Below, in pieces: positions 16,279-24,707 of a stretch of 64,000 bases of DNA. The number at the start of each line of letters is the position of its first letter. Positions within the stretch are counted from its first letter, which is position 1. The position numbers and the translations under genes are program-made. The notes below the pieces were generated by a model that made no database searches, was not told where the DNA came from, and saw only the letters and a list, made by a program, of their open reading frames with translations. The DNA is from Terrisporobacter petrolearius (lineage in GTDB: Bacteria; Bacillota; Clostridia; Peptostreptococcales; Peptostreptococcaceae), in the NCBI RefSeq assembly GCF_032598785.1, contig NZ_CP102984.1, one strand, 5' to 3'.

Positions 16279-17709
16279 GTGCTACATTTAGAAGGTCTGA
16301 GAAAAAGAGTCATAAAGTATTATTTTATAATGATAATTATAACAGTAGCATTATTTGAGGGACTGTTTATGTTTTATCTTCAAAACTATTATTATAACTC
16401 AGCTAAACAATCTTTGATTTCTCAAGCAAACTATACTACAGATATATACGATGGTGTAGGAATGGAGTCTACAAGTTTTGAAAATAAAGTTTCCAATATT
16501 TTTGAAAAAGGGAAAGTAAATAGTAATACAAATTTTTCTATTGAGTTTATAGATAAAAATAAAAATGTAATATTAGATAAATATGGAATAAAAACTAATG
16601 AAAAGTATGAATATGAAGATGTAAATAAGGCATTGAAGGGAAGTAGTAATTTAACACCTTATACATACAATATTGTGGGAACAAATGAACATGTTATGAG
16701 TATATCTGTACCACTTAAAGTTAATAACCAAATAGAAGGTGTTGTTAGGTATAGCTTATCTTTAAGAAATATTGATAATACCATAATTAAACTTGTTTTC
16801 TTCTTTATTATTGCAGGTGTGATTATTTTGCTTATTGCATTCTTGCTTAGTTTAAGATTTGCAGAATCATTAATTAAGCCACTTAAAAACTTAAAACAAT
16901 TTGCAAATGAATTGGCTCAAGGAAATTACAATATCAAACTGAAAAAAGAGCAATTGCATGATGATGAAATATCAGATCTTGTTCAAACATTTGAGCATAT
17001 GGCTGTGGAAATTGATAAGAGTAGAAAACTAAAAGAAGAATTTATATCTTCTGTATCTCATGAACTTAGAACGCCGTTAACATCTATAAAAGGATGGAGT
17101 GAAACGTTAGCTTATGAAGGGATTGGAAAAGAAGAGCTAGATTTGGGTCTTGGAATAATACAAGATGAAACAGAAAGAATGATATCTTTAGTAGAAGATT
17201 TGCTAGATTTTTCTCGTTTATCTTCAGACAGAATAAGGCTTCAAATTGATATGGTAGATGTGACTAAACTGGCAAAGGGTGTAGTAACTCAGTTGGCAGT
17301 TAAGGCAAATGAAAAAAATATTACGCTTCTTACAGAATTTAAAACAGATGAAATTTTTGATATCCAAGGTGATAAAAATAGACTTAGACAAGTTTTAATT
17401 AATTTGGTTCAAAATGCCATAAAGTTTACTGCAGAAGGTGGATATGTTGTTGTAGTGGTATCACAAGGAGAAGAATTTACCACATTTACTGTTACTGATA
17501 ATGGTGTTGGCATTAATAAAGAAAACTTAACTAAAGTTTTAGATAAGTTCTTCCAAGAAGATTTTAATAAATCAGGTAGTGGACTTGGCCTTGCCATAAG
17601 TAATGAAATTGTAAAATTGCATGGTGGTAAAATGATAATAGATAGTGAAAAAGGTGTTGGTACAAACATAACTTTCACATTAAAAAATAAAATTATTGAA
17701 TCTATATAA
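16279..17709 (+). CDS. Membrane sensor histidine kinase
   Basis: The 476-residue kinase has a transmembrane helix at about 13-35, an extracellular sensor region (36-168), a second helix at about 171-193, a HAMP linker and a HisKA domain with phosphorylated His261 in SSVSHELRTPLTSIKGW. The HATPase domain has the N box NLVQNAIKFT, G1 DNGVGI and G2 GSGLGLAI. The layout is that of WalK/PhoR-type kinases. It begins with GTG three bases after the response regulator stop and is followed by a strong terminator, closing the operon. The stimulus is unknown. Confidence 0.93.
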   Translation: MLHLEGLRKRVIKYYFIMIIITVALFEGLFMFYLQNYYYNSAKQSLISQANYTTDIYDGVGMESTSFENKVSNIFEKGKVNSNTNFSIEFIDKNKNVILDKYGIKTNEKYEYEDVNKALKGSSNLTPYTYNIVGTNEHVMSISVPLKVNNQIEGVVRYSLSLRNIDNTIIKLVFFFIIAGVIILLIAFLLSLRFAESLIKPLKNLKQFANELAQGNYNIKLKKEQLHDDEISDLVQTFEHMAVEIDKSRKLKEEFISSVSHELRTPLTSIKGWSETLAYEGIGKEELDLGLGIIQDETERMISLVEDLLDFSRLSSDRIRLQIDMVDVTKLAKGVVTQLAVKANEKNITLLTEFKTDEIFDIQGDKNRLRQVLINLVQNAIKFTAEGGYVVVVVSQGEEFTTFTVTDNGVGINKENLTKVLDKFFQEDFNKSGSGLGLAISNEIVKLHGGKMIIDSEKGVGTNITFTLKNKIIESI

Positions 17710-17711
17710 TA

Positions 17712-17750
17712 AAAGCTGTATTACTAAATAGGTAATACAGCTTTCTTTAA
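17712..17750 (+). terminator. Terminator of the two-component operon
   Basis: AAGCTGTATTAC (17713-17724) and GTAATACAGCTT (17732-17743) form a perfect 12-bp stem followed by a T-rich end. Confidence 0.85.
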
Positions 17751-17851
17751 GGATTATGAATTTTACTTCCTAAGAAATGGTTGTAATAATTTATATTTAC
17801 TATACAATAATATTTACAGATAAATATTTATATCGTAATTTGGAGGAGACT

Positions 17852-18709
17852 ATGGAAATAGATATTAAGGAATTTGAACTACTTTGCGATAAAGGCAGTG
17901 GAACTTACAATGAAGATATAGTGGGATTATGTAAAAAAGGTGCATGGGTATTAGATGGAGCTACAGGATTAAATAATAAAAACTTAATATCTAAAGAAAG
18001 TGATGCTAAGTGGTATGTATCTTGGTGGAATAAATACTTAAAAGAGAATATAGGTAAAGATAACTCGCTAAAAGAAATAGTATTAGAAGGGCTAGAAAGA
18101 ATAAAAAAAGACTATTTATTAAAACTAAATGGACTAAAAATCGAAAACTTAGATCTACCCTCAGCTTCTGCAATAATAATAAAATTTTATGAAGATAAAC
18201 TAGAGTATCTTCTTCTTGGAGATTGCACTTTATTTTTAAATAAATTGAATGAAAATATAATAATAAAGGATGAGCGTGTTTGTAAACTTGATGAAAAAGT
18301 ATTTTCAAAGATGAAGAATTTAAATAAAAGAGGCAATTTAACTATATTAGAAAAAAATAACATTTTACTTCCTCTTATAATAGAAAACAGACTTAAAAAA
18401 AATAATGACAAAGGATATTGGATATTAGAATTTAACAAGGAAGCTGTAGAAAAGTCTATACATGGTTATATGAATGTGGATGATGAAGTGAAAATTATGA
18501 TGAGTAGCGATGGATTTTCTTGTGCCTGGGATAGATATAATATTTTTAAAGACAGTGAAATAATAAAAATAGGACAACATAATGGGATTGAGTATATTAA
18601 AAATAAAATTAGAAAGTTGGAAAAAGAAGATAATAATGGCATGATATTTCCAAGATTTAAAGAAAGCGATGATTCATCCTGTGTCTATTTACATATTAGA
18701 AAAAAATAA
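17852..18709 (+). CDS. PP2C-like protein phosphatase
   Basis: The 285-residue cytoplasmic protein shows a degenerate PP2C pattern: KGSGTYNEDIVG corresponds to the N-terminal metal motif, WVLDGATG to the DGxxG motif, LLLGDCTL to the central G-D motif, and MMSSDGFS plus DDSSCVYL to the C-terminal metal Asp motifs. It could remove phosphate from Ser/Thr of proteins. The start is ATG 17852 behind TGGAGGAG. The glycosyltransferase gene follows immediately, so the two are probably co-transcribed. A partner Ser/Thr kinase is not seen nearby. Confidence 0.7.
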   Translation: MEIDIKEFELLCDKGSGTYNEDIVGLCKKGAWVLDGATGLNNKNLISKESDAKWYVSWWNKYLKENIGKDNSLKEIVLEGLERIKKDYLLKLNGLKIENLDLPSASAIIIKFYEDKLEYLLLGDCTLFLNKLNENIIIKDERVCKLDEKVFSKMKNLNKRGNLTILEKNNILLPLIIENRLKKNNDKGYWILEFNKEAVEKSIHGYMNVDDEVKIMMSSDGFSCAWDRYNIFKDSEIIKIGQHNGIEYIKNKIRKLEKEDNNGMIFPRFKESDDSSCVYLHIRKK

Positions 18710-18723
18710 AAAGGATGGATGAT

Positions 18724-19941
18724 ATGAGAATACTACACATTACAGCACAAAAGCCAAACAGTACAGGTAGTGGAGTATATATGAATGGAGTAATTGAAGG
18801 CTTACATAAATTAGGTCATGAGCAATGTATAATAGCTGGTATAGATGTAAAAGATGAAAAAACTTATTTTAATGATGATATAAAGTTTTACCCAATGATT
18901 TACAATACTCCTCCATTACCTTTTCCAGTAATAGGTATGAGTGACATTATGCCTTATGAAAGTACGAAATACAAAGAGCTTACTGAAGATATGATAATTG
19001 AAATTAAAGAAGAATTTTTAAGTATTTTAAACAGGGCAATAAGAGACTTTAAACCAGATATTATTATGTGTAATCACCTATATTTAATAACAAGCTTTGT
19101 AAGAGAAAAAGTAAAAGATATTAAGGTAGTTGGAGTTTGTCACGGAACATGTCTTAGACAATTGAAAAATATTGGCTTAAAAAAGCACTATATTATTTCA
19201 AATATAAGTAAACTGGATCATATATTTGCTTTACACAAGGAGCAAAAAGAAGATATAATTAAGACATTTAATTTTGTAGATGATAAAATTACAGTTATCG
19301 GTAGTGGTTACGATCATAAGATTTTTTACAACAAAAAATATAAAACAGGTAAAGAAATTAATATAACTTATGCAGGAAAAATTTGTGAAAGTAAGGGTAT
19401 AAAGTCCTTGATAAGTAGCCTTAATTTTCTAAATTATAATAAAGAGGATATTGTAGTAAATATAGCAGGGAGTGGAAGTGACAAAGAAGAGACTGATAAG
19501 ATAATAGAACTATCAAATAAATCTATGTATAAAGTTAACTTCAATGGAAGATTAAATCATATAGAATTAGCAGAGTTATTTAATAAAAGTCATATTTTTA
19601 TTTTGCCTTCATTTTATGAAGGGCTTCCTATTGTTGTACTAGAAGCTTTATCCTGCGGGTGTAAAGTAATAGTTAGCAAAATTAATGGATTGGAAGATTT
19701 TATTGGTGAAGAAATAAACAATTCTGATAACATATTGTATTTACCAATGCCTAGGATGATAAATTGTACTACTCCATTAGAAGATGATTTGCCAAAGTTT
19801 GAAAAAAATATTGCTAAAAGTATAGAAAAACTAATAGATATGATTAGAAAAGAAGAAAAAAGACCTGTGATAAATATGGCAAATAAAACTTGGGATGGTC
19901 TTGGAAAAAAAATAGATAAAATTATAAAATTAATCGTATAA
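18724..19941 (+). CDS. Glycosyltransferase family 4/1 (GT-B fold)
   Basis: The 405-residue protein has an N-terminal acceptor domain (PNSTGSGVYMNGVIEGLHKLGHE) and a C-terminal Glycos_transf_1 domain with YAGKICESKGI and the E-x7-E nucleotide-sugar motif in LPSFYEGLPIVVLEALSCG. It should transfer a sugar from an NDP-sugar to a lipid, polysaccharide or small molecule at the cytoplasmic face. I prefer ATG 18724, since AAGGATGG lies 6 bases before it; ATG 18715 is possible. It follows the PP2C-like gene closely, and no wider polysaccharide cluster surrounds it. Confidence 0.85.
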   Translation: MRILHITAQKPNSTGSGVYMNGVIEGLHKLGHEQCIIAGIDVKDEKTYFNDDIKFYPMIYNTPPLPFPVIGMSDIMPYESTKYKELTEDMIIEIKEEFLSILNRAIRDFKPDIIMCNHLYLITSFVREKVKDIKVVGVCHGTCLRQLKNIGLKKHYIISNISKLDHIFALHKEQKEDIIKTFNFVDDKITVIGSGYDHKIFYNKKYKTGKEINITYAGKICESKGIKSLISSLNFLNYNKEDIVVNIAGSGSDKEETDKIIELSNKSMYKVNFNGRLNHIELAELFNKSHIFILPSFYEGLPIVVLEALSCGCKVIVSKINGLEDFIGEEINNSDNILYLPMPRMINCTTPLEDDLPKFEKNIAKSIEKLIDMIRKEEKRPVINMANKTWDGLGKKIDKIIKLIV

Positions 19942-20024
19942 AATAGTAAATATATATATATTATAATTAGTAGATAAGAGTTATAAATAAATTTTAAAAA
20001 AACATATACTTTTTTATTTGTAGA

Positions 20025-20033
20025 TGTTATAAT
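20025..20033 (+). promoter_or_regulatory. Extended -10 promoter for cdd
   Basis: TGTTATAAT (TG-n-TATAAT) lies about 75 bases before the cdd start. The same extended form recurs at 20579 and 47514. Confidence 0.5.
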
Positions 20034-20106
20034 AATTATCCTTTATATATTTGTATGTGCATACCAAATATATTAAAGTATTAAATGGAAGGGATATTGA
20101 AAATTT

Positions 20107-20529
20107 ATGGATAATATACAATTATTAATAAAAAATGCCTTTGAAGCACAAGAAATGAGTTATGCACCATATTCTAATTTTAATGTGGGAGCAGCTTTAC
20201 TTGGAAAGAATGGAAAAATATATCAAGGTTGTAACATTGAAAATGCATCATATACTCCAACAAACTGTGCAGAAAGAACAGCGTTCTTTAAGGCAGTATC
20301 AGAGGGACAAAGAGAGTTTGAAGCAATTGCCATCGTAGGTGGTAAAGCAGGCGAAGTAGGAGAATTTTGTTCACCATGCGGAGTATGCAGACAGGTAATG
20401 ATGGAATTTTGTAAACCAAAAGAATTTAAAATTTATTTAGGAAAAGATATAAATAATCTTGATGATTATATAGAATATACACTAGAAGAAATATTACCAT
20501 TAGGATTTGGACCAGCAAATCTAAAATAA
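20107..20529 (+). CDS. cdd: Cytidine deaminase
   Basis: This 140-residue homotetrameric-type enzyme deaminates cytidine and deoxycytidine to uridine forms. Zinc ligands are Cys54 in NCAERTAF, with catalytic Glu56, and Cys91 and Cys94 in SPCGVCRQ. The N-terminal YAPYSNFNVGAALL is the nucleoside-binding signature. Its length is usual for the family. It has its own promoter and terminator and lies just upstream of the queuine salvage operon, thus in a nucleoside-salvage neighbourhood. Confidence 0.95.
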   Translation: MDNIQLLIKNAFEAQEMSYAPYSNFNVGAALLGKNGKIYQGCNIENASYTPTNCAERTAFFKAVSEGQREFEAIAIVGGKAGEVGEFCSPCGVCRQVMMEFCKPKEFKIYLGKDINNLDDYIEYTLEEILPLGFGPANLK

Positions 20530-20550
20530 ATAACTTTATCGATAAGCAAA

Positions 20551-20577
20551 AGAAAGGGTTTATACCTTTCTTTTTTT
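20551..20577 (+). terminator. Terminator of cdd
   Basis: AGAAAGG pairs with CCTTTCT around a 7-base loop, followed by a run of six or more T. Confidence 0.85.
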
Positions 20578-20578
20578 A

Positions 20579-20587
20579 TGTTATAAT
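20579..20587 (+). promoter_or_regulatory. Extended -10 promoter of the queuosine salvage operon
   Basis: TGTTATAAT gives an expected start near 20594, so the transcript has a leader of about 180 bases before queK. This leader holds the riboswitch aptamer. Confidence 0.5.
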
Positions 20588-20635
20588 ATTGCCCGTATTA
20601 AAATATAATATTAATAAATCTAGGAATCTCCTAGG

Positions 20636-20670
20636 ACTTGTTCGAGATCCTCCAAGTATAAAAAACTAGG
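20636..20670 (+). promoter_or_regulatory. preQ1-I type riboswitch aptamer
   Basis: Stem P1 is ACTTG (20636-20640) with CAAGT (20653-20657). It encloses a 12-base loop beginning TTC and is followed directly by the A-rich tail ATAAAAAACTA (20658-20668). The Bacillus subtilis queC preQ1-I aptamer has the same order: 5-bp P1, 12-base loop starting UUC, then AUAAAAAACUA. The short size (about 35 bases) is characteristic. The downstream genes handle queuine and preQ1, which fits the ligand. The exact pseudoknot pairing is less clear than in B. subtilis. Confidence 0.8.
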
Positions 20671-20708
20671 TTAGCTTATTTAGTGGCAGTATTTAAGTTA
20701 ATCCTTAG

Positions 20709-20769
20709 ATACGGCTTTTTTTGTGCAAAAAAGCGTATAGGATCTCCTTTAGAAAGATTGGGAGGAGAT
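20709..20769 (+). promoter_or_regulatory. Expression platform: long hairpin and ribosome-site-sequestering stem
   Basis: ATACGGCTTTTTT pairs with AAAAAAGCGTAT (about 20709-20737). After it, ATCTCCT (20742-20748) pairs with AGGAGAT (20763-20769), which contains the queK Shine-Dalgarno GGAGGAGA. Translation of queK would be blocked when this second stem forms. An upstream copy of ATCTCCT near 20626 could compete. Which state ligand binding favours cannot be read with certainty. Confidence 0.5.
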
Positions 20770-20774
20770 AAAAT

Positions 20775-21740
20775 ATGGAAAAGAGAAAAGTAATAATTGA
20801 TTGTGATCCAGGTATAGATGACTGCCTGGCAATTCTTCTAGCCTTAAATTCCAAGGAGTTAGAAGTTGTAGGACTTACAATCTGCAGTGGAAATGTACCT
20901 GCAGATATTGGAGCAAAAAATGCTTCAAAAGCACTTCAAATATCAAAAAGACTTGATATACCAATTTATGTGGGAGAAAGATTCCCACTACAAAGAGAAC
21001 TTGTAACAGCGCAAGATACTCATGGAGAAGATGGTATAGGAGAGAATTTCTATGAAGATGTAAACAAAGAAATATTAGATGGTGGAGTAGACTTTATTAT
21101 TGATACCTTAAAAAAACACGAAAAAGTATCTATAATAGCTTTAGGACCAATGACTAATATTGCAAAAGCTTTAATGAAGAATAAAGAAGTTTTCAATAAC
21201 TTAGACGAATTTGTATCTATGGGTGGAGCCTTTAGAATACATGGAAACTGTTCACCAGTTGCAGAGTTTAATTATTGGGTAGATCCTCATGCAGCTGATT
21301 ATGTTTACAAAAACTTACCTAAAAAAATTCATATGGTAGGCCTAGATGTAACTAGGAAAATAGTTTTAACGCCAAATATTATTGAATTTATTAATAGGCT
21401 TGATAAGGAAAAATCAAAATTTATAAGTGAAATAACAAGATTTTATATAGATTTTCATTGGGAACAAGAACACATAATAGGGTGTGTAATTAATGATCCT
21501 CTTGCAGTGGCATATTTCATTGATAGAAAATTATGTAAAGGCTTTGATTCTTATGTAGAAGTAGTTCATGATGGAGTAGCTATAGGTCAGTCTATAGTAG
21601 ACTCATTTAACTTTTACAAAAAAAATCCCAATGCTTTTGTTTTAACAGAAGTAGATGAAAAAGCTTTTATGAAAATGTTCTTAAAAAGAATTTTTAAAGG
21701 ATATGAAAATGAAATAGATACGATTCAGGGGGGAATATAA
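20775..21740 (+). CDS. queK: Queuosine nucleoside hydrolase (QueK-like, IunH family)
   Basis: This 321-residue nucleoside hydrolase splits the N-glycosidic bond of a ribonucleoside. The Ca-binding signature IIDCDPGIDDCLAI is near the N terminus; GNCSPVAEFNYWVDPHAAD and INDPLAVAYF complete the metal and ribose site. The family alone would suggest inosine-uridine hydrolase. The preQ1-type riboswitch, the ECF S component and the radical SAM lyase in the same operon instead match the C. difficile queuine salvage set, in which QueK frees queuine from queuosine. The gene starts after GGGAGGAG and is followed after one base by the transporter gene. Confidence 0.8.
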   Translation: MEKRKVIIDCDPGIDDCLAILLALNSKELEVVGLTICSGNVPADIGAKNASKALQISKRLDIPIYVGERFPLQRELVTAQDTHGEDGIGENFYEDVNKEILDGGVDFIIDTLKKHEKVSIIALGPMTNIAKALMKNKEVFNNLDEFVSMGGAFRIHGNCSPVAEFNYWVDPHAADYVYKNLPKKIHMVGLDVTRKIVLTPNIIEFINRLDKEKSKFISEITRFYIDFHWEQEHIIGCVINDPLAVAYFIDRKLCKGFDSYVEVVHDGVAIGQSIVDSFNFYKKNPNAFVLTEVDEKAFMKMFLKRIFKGYENEIDTIQGGI

Positions 21741-21741
21741 A

Positions 21742-22320
21742 ATGAATAAGAGTATGAATACAAGAAATTTAACTTTAATGGCAATGGGGATTTCTTTAAA
21801 TATAATAGGAGCATTAATAGCATTAACATTAAGATTACCTATTTATTTAGACTCCATAGGCACAATATTAGTAGCTTGTTTATTAGGACCTAAATTTGCA
21901 GTTATGACTGGTGTATGTGGCAGTTTAGTAAGTGGAATGACTTTTGATCCATATTCATTGTATTTTGCTCCAGTACAAATAAGTACAGGGCTTTTAGCAG
22001 GATTAATGTATGAAAAAGGTTTTTTGAGTGGCAAGAAAACACCATTTGGAGTATTTGTATTTACTTTACCAACAAGTATTATAAGTGCAGTAATAGCAGC
22101 ATTTTTATTTGGAGGAGTCACATCTTCAGGTTCTTCTTATATAGTACAAATATTAAGTCATTTTAATGTTCCCATGGTAATTAGTGTATTTATAACTCAG
22201 GTATGTACAGATTATGCAGATAAATTTTTAGCTGTAGTTTTAGTAGCTTTAGGTGTAGGAACTTTGCCTAAAAATTATAAATTATCATTTAAACAGAAGG
22301 TGAATGAACAACATGGATAG
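21742..22320 (+). CDS. ECF transporter S component, probable queuine/queuosine/preQ1 uptake
   Basis: The 192-residue membrane protein has about six hydrophobic helices. The start region NLTLMAMGISLNIIGALIALTLRLPIYLD contains the Ala/Gly-rich helix 1 typical of S components that dock with the shared EcfT/EcfA module, which is not encoded here. Its place between queK and queL under the same riboswitch points to uptake of a queuosine-family compound (QueT-like role). That specificity is inferred from context, not from binding residues. It starts one base after queK, and its end overlaps the start of queL. Confidence 0.78.
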   Translation: MNKSMNTRNLTLMAMGISLNIIGALIALTLRLPIYLDSIGTILVACLLGPKFAVMTGVCGSLVSGMTFDPYSLYFAPVQISTGLLAGLMYEKGFLSGKKTPFGVFVFTLPTSIISAVIAAFLFGGVTSSGSSYIVQILSHFNVPMVISVFITQVCTDYADKFLAVVLVALGVGTLPKNYKLSFKQKVNEQHG

Positions 22321-23002
22321 ATATAGTGAAGTAAAAAATAAAAATCAACGTGAAATAGTGCTACTTAAAGCTTTTCCGTGTAAATGGGGAAAATGTAGCT
22401 TTTGTGACTATATATTAGATAATTCTAAAGATGAAGAAGAGATAAATAAGTTAAATTTTCAAGTGTTAGAAAATGTTACTGGTAAATATAAAGTATTGGA
22501 AGTAATAAATTCAGGAAGTTGTTTTGAAATTCCTAATGATACTTTACTTAAAATAAAGGAAATAATCAAAGAAAAGAAAATTGAAAGATTATTTTTAGAA
22601 AGTCATTGGATATACAAAAATAAGATTCAACAAATGAGAGATTTTTTTGAAGTACCTATAACATTTAAGATAGGTGTAGAAACTTTTGACAATGACTTTA
22701 GAAATGAATATCTTAATAAAAATGCAAAATTTAAGACCGTTGAAGAGTTGAAAAAATATTTTGATTCTCCGTGTATTATGGTAGGAATAAAAGGTCAAAC
22801 AAAAGAAATGATTGATAATGATATGAAAATCGTGCAAGAACATTTTGAACATGCAACTATTAATGTTTTTATTAATAATTCATCTAAAGTAAAAAGGGAT
22901 GAAAAATTAGTTGAATGGTTTAGTAAAAAATATAAATTTTTAATAGATAATCCTAAAATCGAGATTTTGTTTAACAATACAGATTTTGGAGTAGGAGATT
23001 AA
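22304..23002 (+). CDS. queL: Radical SAM queuine lyase (QueL-like)
   Basis: The 232-residue protein carries FPCKWGKCSFCDY with Cys26, Cys31 and Cys34, a CX4CX2C variant of the radical SAM cluster motif CX3CX2C. It is short, as expected for the noncanonical radical SAM enzyme that converts queuine to preQ1 base in C. difficile-type salvage. The preQ1 then enters tRNA modification by TGT, which is not in the window. ATG 22304 and ATG 22313 are both possible starts; each overlaps the end of the transporter gene, indicating coupling. Identification rests on motif, size and operon context together. Confidence 0.75.
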   Translation: MNNMDRYSEVKNKNQREIVLLKAFPCKWGKCSFCDYILDNSKDEEEINKLNFQVLENVTGKYKVLEVINSGSCFEIPNDTLLKIKEIIKEKKIERLFLESHWIYKNKIQQMRDFFEVPITFKIGVETFDNDFRNEYLNKNAKFKTVEELKKYFDSPCIMVGIKGQTKEMIDNDMKIVQEHFEHATINVFINNSSKVKRDEKLVEWFSKKYKFLIDNPKIEILFNNTDFGVGD

Positions 23003-23003
23003 G

Positions 23004-23030
23004 AAGTAGTTCTTTTAGGACCACTTTTTA
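23004..23030 (+). terminator. Terminator of the queuosine salvage operon
   Basis: AAGT-GTTC pairs with GGAC-ACTT with one mismatch, followed by TTTTT, directly after the queL stop. Confidence 0.6.
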
Positions 23031-23075
23031 TATTAACTGAACCTTGCAAACAAATATAAGTATATAATAATATAT

Positions 23076-23363
23076 ATACTTCCAATACTTACCGTTGTTG
23101 ACGGTGAAACCTCTGTCTTTAAAAAAGTTAGAACTAGGAAAAAGGCTGTAGATAAGATAGTAGAAACTGTATTAAATGGTCTAGAATCTAAAGGGTTAGG
23201 TGATGTTATGGTACATCATATTAATTGTGAAAAAGAAGGTTTCAAACTAGCTAATATTTCGGAAAATAAGTTGGGTAAGAAGGTTGGAGTTGAATCTATA
23301 GGGCCAGTAATTGGTCTTCATGTGGGTCCTGGTAGCATTGGTATTGCAGATTATACGAAGTAA
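23076..23363 (+). pseudogene. degV-family fatty-acid-binding protein, C-terminal remnant
   Basis: The frame from 23076 reads ILPILTVVDGETSVFKKVRT at its start and ends SIGPVIGLHVGPGSIGIADYTK, the C-terminal third of DegV/FakB-type proteins. No N-terminal two thirds, no start codon and no ribosome site precede it. The sequence before it is AT-rich filler after the queL terminator. This is the relic of a deleted gene with the frame still open. A bidirectional terminator follows. Confidence 0.75.
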
Positions 23364-23434
23364 TAACTACAATTAAACTATTATTTTTGTAAGAAACTGC
23401 AAAATATAATGTTTTTGATAAATAAAGTATGATA

Positions 23435-23470
23435 AAAAAGAGTATATCAAAATTGATATACTCTTTTTAA
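23435..23470. terminator. Bidirectional terminator between degV relic and rubredoxin
   Basis: AAAAAGAGTATATCAA pairs with TTGATATACTCTTTTT around two bases; it has an A run before and a T run after. Confidence 0.85.
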
Positions 23471-23482
23471 AATTAATTTTTA

Positions 23483-23644
23483 TTATTCGGTTTCAGAAAA
23501 CTCGTCTTTGCCAACACCACATAAAGGGCACTCCCAATCATCTGGTAAATCTTCAAATGAAGTTCCTGGATTTATTCCATGATCAGGATCTCCTATTTCT
23601 GGATCATAAACATAATCACAAATATCACAAATATACTTTTTCAT
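23483..23644 (-). CDS. Rubredoxin
   Basis: A 53-residue protein beginning MKKYICDICDYVYDPEIGDP and ending with DWECPLCGVGKDEFSETE. The four Cys ligands (CxxC near residues 6-9 and CPLC near 39-42) bind one iron atom. It acts as a one-electron carrier, often for superoxide reductase, rubrerythrin or flavodiiron partners in anaerobes. Shine-Dalgarno AAGGGGGA precedes the ATG on the minus strand. It stands alone between the degV relic and the lactate operon regulator. Confidence 0.95.
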   Translation of the reverse strand: MKKYICDICDYVYDPEIGDPDHGINPGTSFEDLPDDWECPLCGVGKDEFSETE

Positions 23645-23905
23645 AATGTATCCCCCTTTATTTAACCATAAATATATTTAATTCATTATTACTCATAATA
23701 ATATATAAAAATGTAAAAAGCTACAATATTAATGGAAGTATACAAAATACTTTTCATTTATCTTATTAAATTAATATTTTACATAGAGATAAAACAACAA
23801 TATTATAAATGACGTGACAATTTTTTATACTTGTTTATTTTCATTTTTTTTTAAAATAATATATAATTTAATTATGACAAAATAGCATACAATAGGGGGA
23901 ATTTT

Positions 23906-24610
23906 ATGTTTAATAGTATATCAAATAAAAAGGTTTATGAGGAAGTAATTGAACAAATACAAAAGAATATAATTGATGGTGATTTAAAAAAAGGGGATAG
24001 GTTACCATCAGAAAGAGAATTATCAGAACTTATGAATATAAGCAGGACATCTATAAGAGAAGCATTAAGAGTATTGGAAAGCATGGGAGTAGTAGAAAGT
24101 ATTCATGGAGAAGGTAATTTTATTTGTTCTAATACAGGAAACTCATTGCTACAACCTTTGTCCATGATGTTTAAATTAAATAATGGTAAGTATAAAGATA
24201 TTTTTGAGCTTAGAAAAGTTTTAGAAGTAGAAAATGCTAGGCTTGCAGCTATTAGAGCAACTGACATGGATTGTAGAGAATTACTTAGTATAGTAGAAGA
24301 AATGGAAGAAGAAAGTAAAGGGAAAAACAGGAATGAAATTTTAGTTGAGTTAGACAAAAGATTTCACAATAAAGTTGCAACCATGAGTAAAAATTGTTTA
24401 ATAGAAAGTTTATTTAATACAGCATCCATGTTATTTGAAAGATTTATTGAAGATGCTAGATGGGAGATTATTAAAAGAGATACGGCTGATAAATTTTTAT
24501 TAAATCAGCACTATGCAATTTGTAATGAAATAATTAAAAAAGACGAAAAGGAAGCTTTAAAGGCAATGGAAGCTCACATGAAGTACATTGAAGAAAATTT
24601 TGACAAATAA
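23906..24610 (+). CDS. FadR-subfamily GntR regulator of the lactate operon (LldR/LctR-like)
   Basis: The 234-residue protein has an N-terminal GntR winged helix (KKGDRLPSERELSELMNISRTSIREALRVLESMGVVES) and a C-terminal all-helical FCD domain with the metal/ligand His (FHNKVATM, HMKYIEENF). The layout matches lactate-responsive LldR/LctR repressors. It starts at ATG after TAGGGGGAAT. The lactate permease gene follows by 154 bases, and between them sits TGGTAATACCA, a perfect match to the FadR-type operator TNGTNNNACNA. Lactate is therefore the likely inducer. Confidence 0.88.
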   Translation: MFNSISNKKVYEEVIEQIQKNIIDGDLKKGDRLPSERELSELMNISRTSIREALRVLESMGVVESIHGEGNFICSNTGNSLLQPLSMMFKLNNGKYKDIFELRKVLEVENARLAAIRATDMDCRELLSIVEEMEEESKGKNRNEILVELDKRFHNKVATMSKNCLIESLFNTASMLFERFIEDARWEIIKRDTADKFLLNQHYAICNEIIKKDEKEALKAMEAHMKYIEENFDK

Positions 24611-24707
24611 TGTTTTAAAATGAATTATGGAAAAATAAAAAATATTGTTAAATTTCAGACTATTATTGTTTTTTGAAGAAAATAGGAATAAACTTTAAGT
24701 ATAAAAG

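Noticed and set aside
20775..21740. Plain inosine-uridine hydrolase linked to cdd
   Set aside because: A terminator separates cdd from it, and the riboswitch plus radical SAM and ECF genes fit queuosine salvage better.
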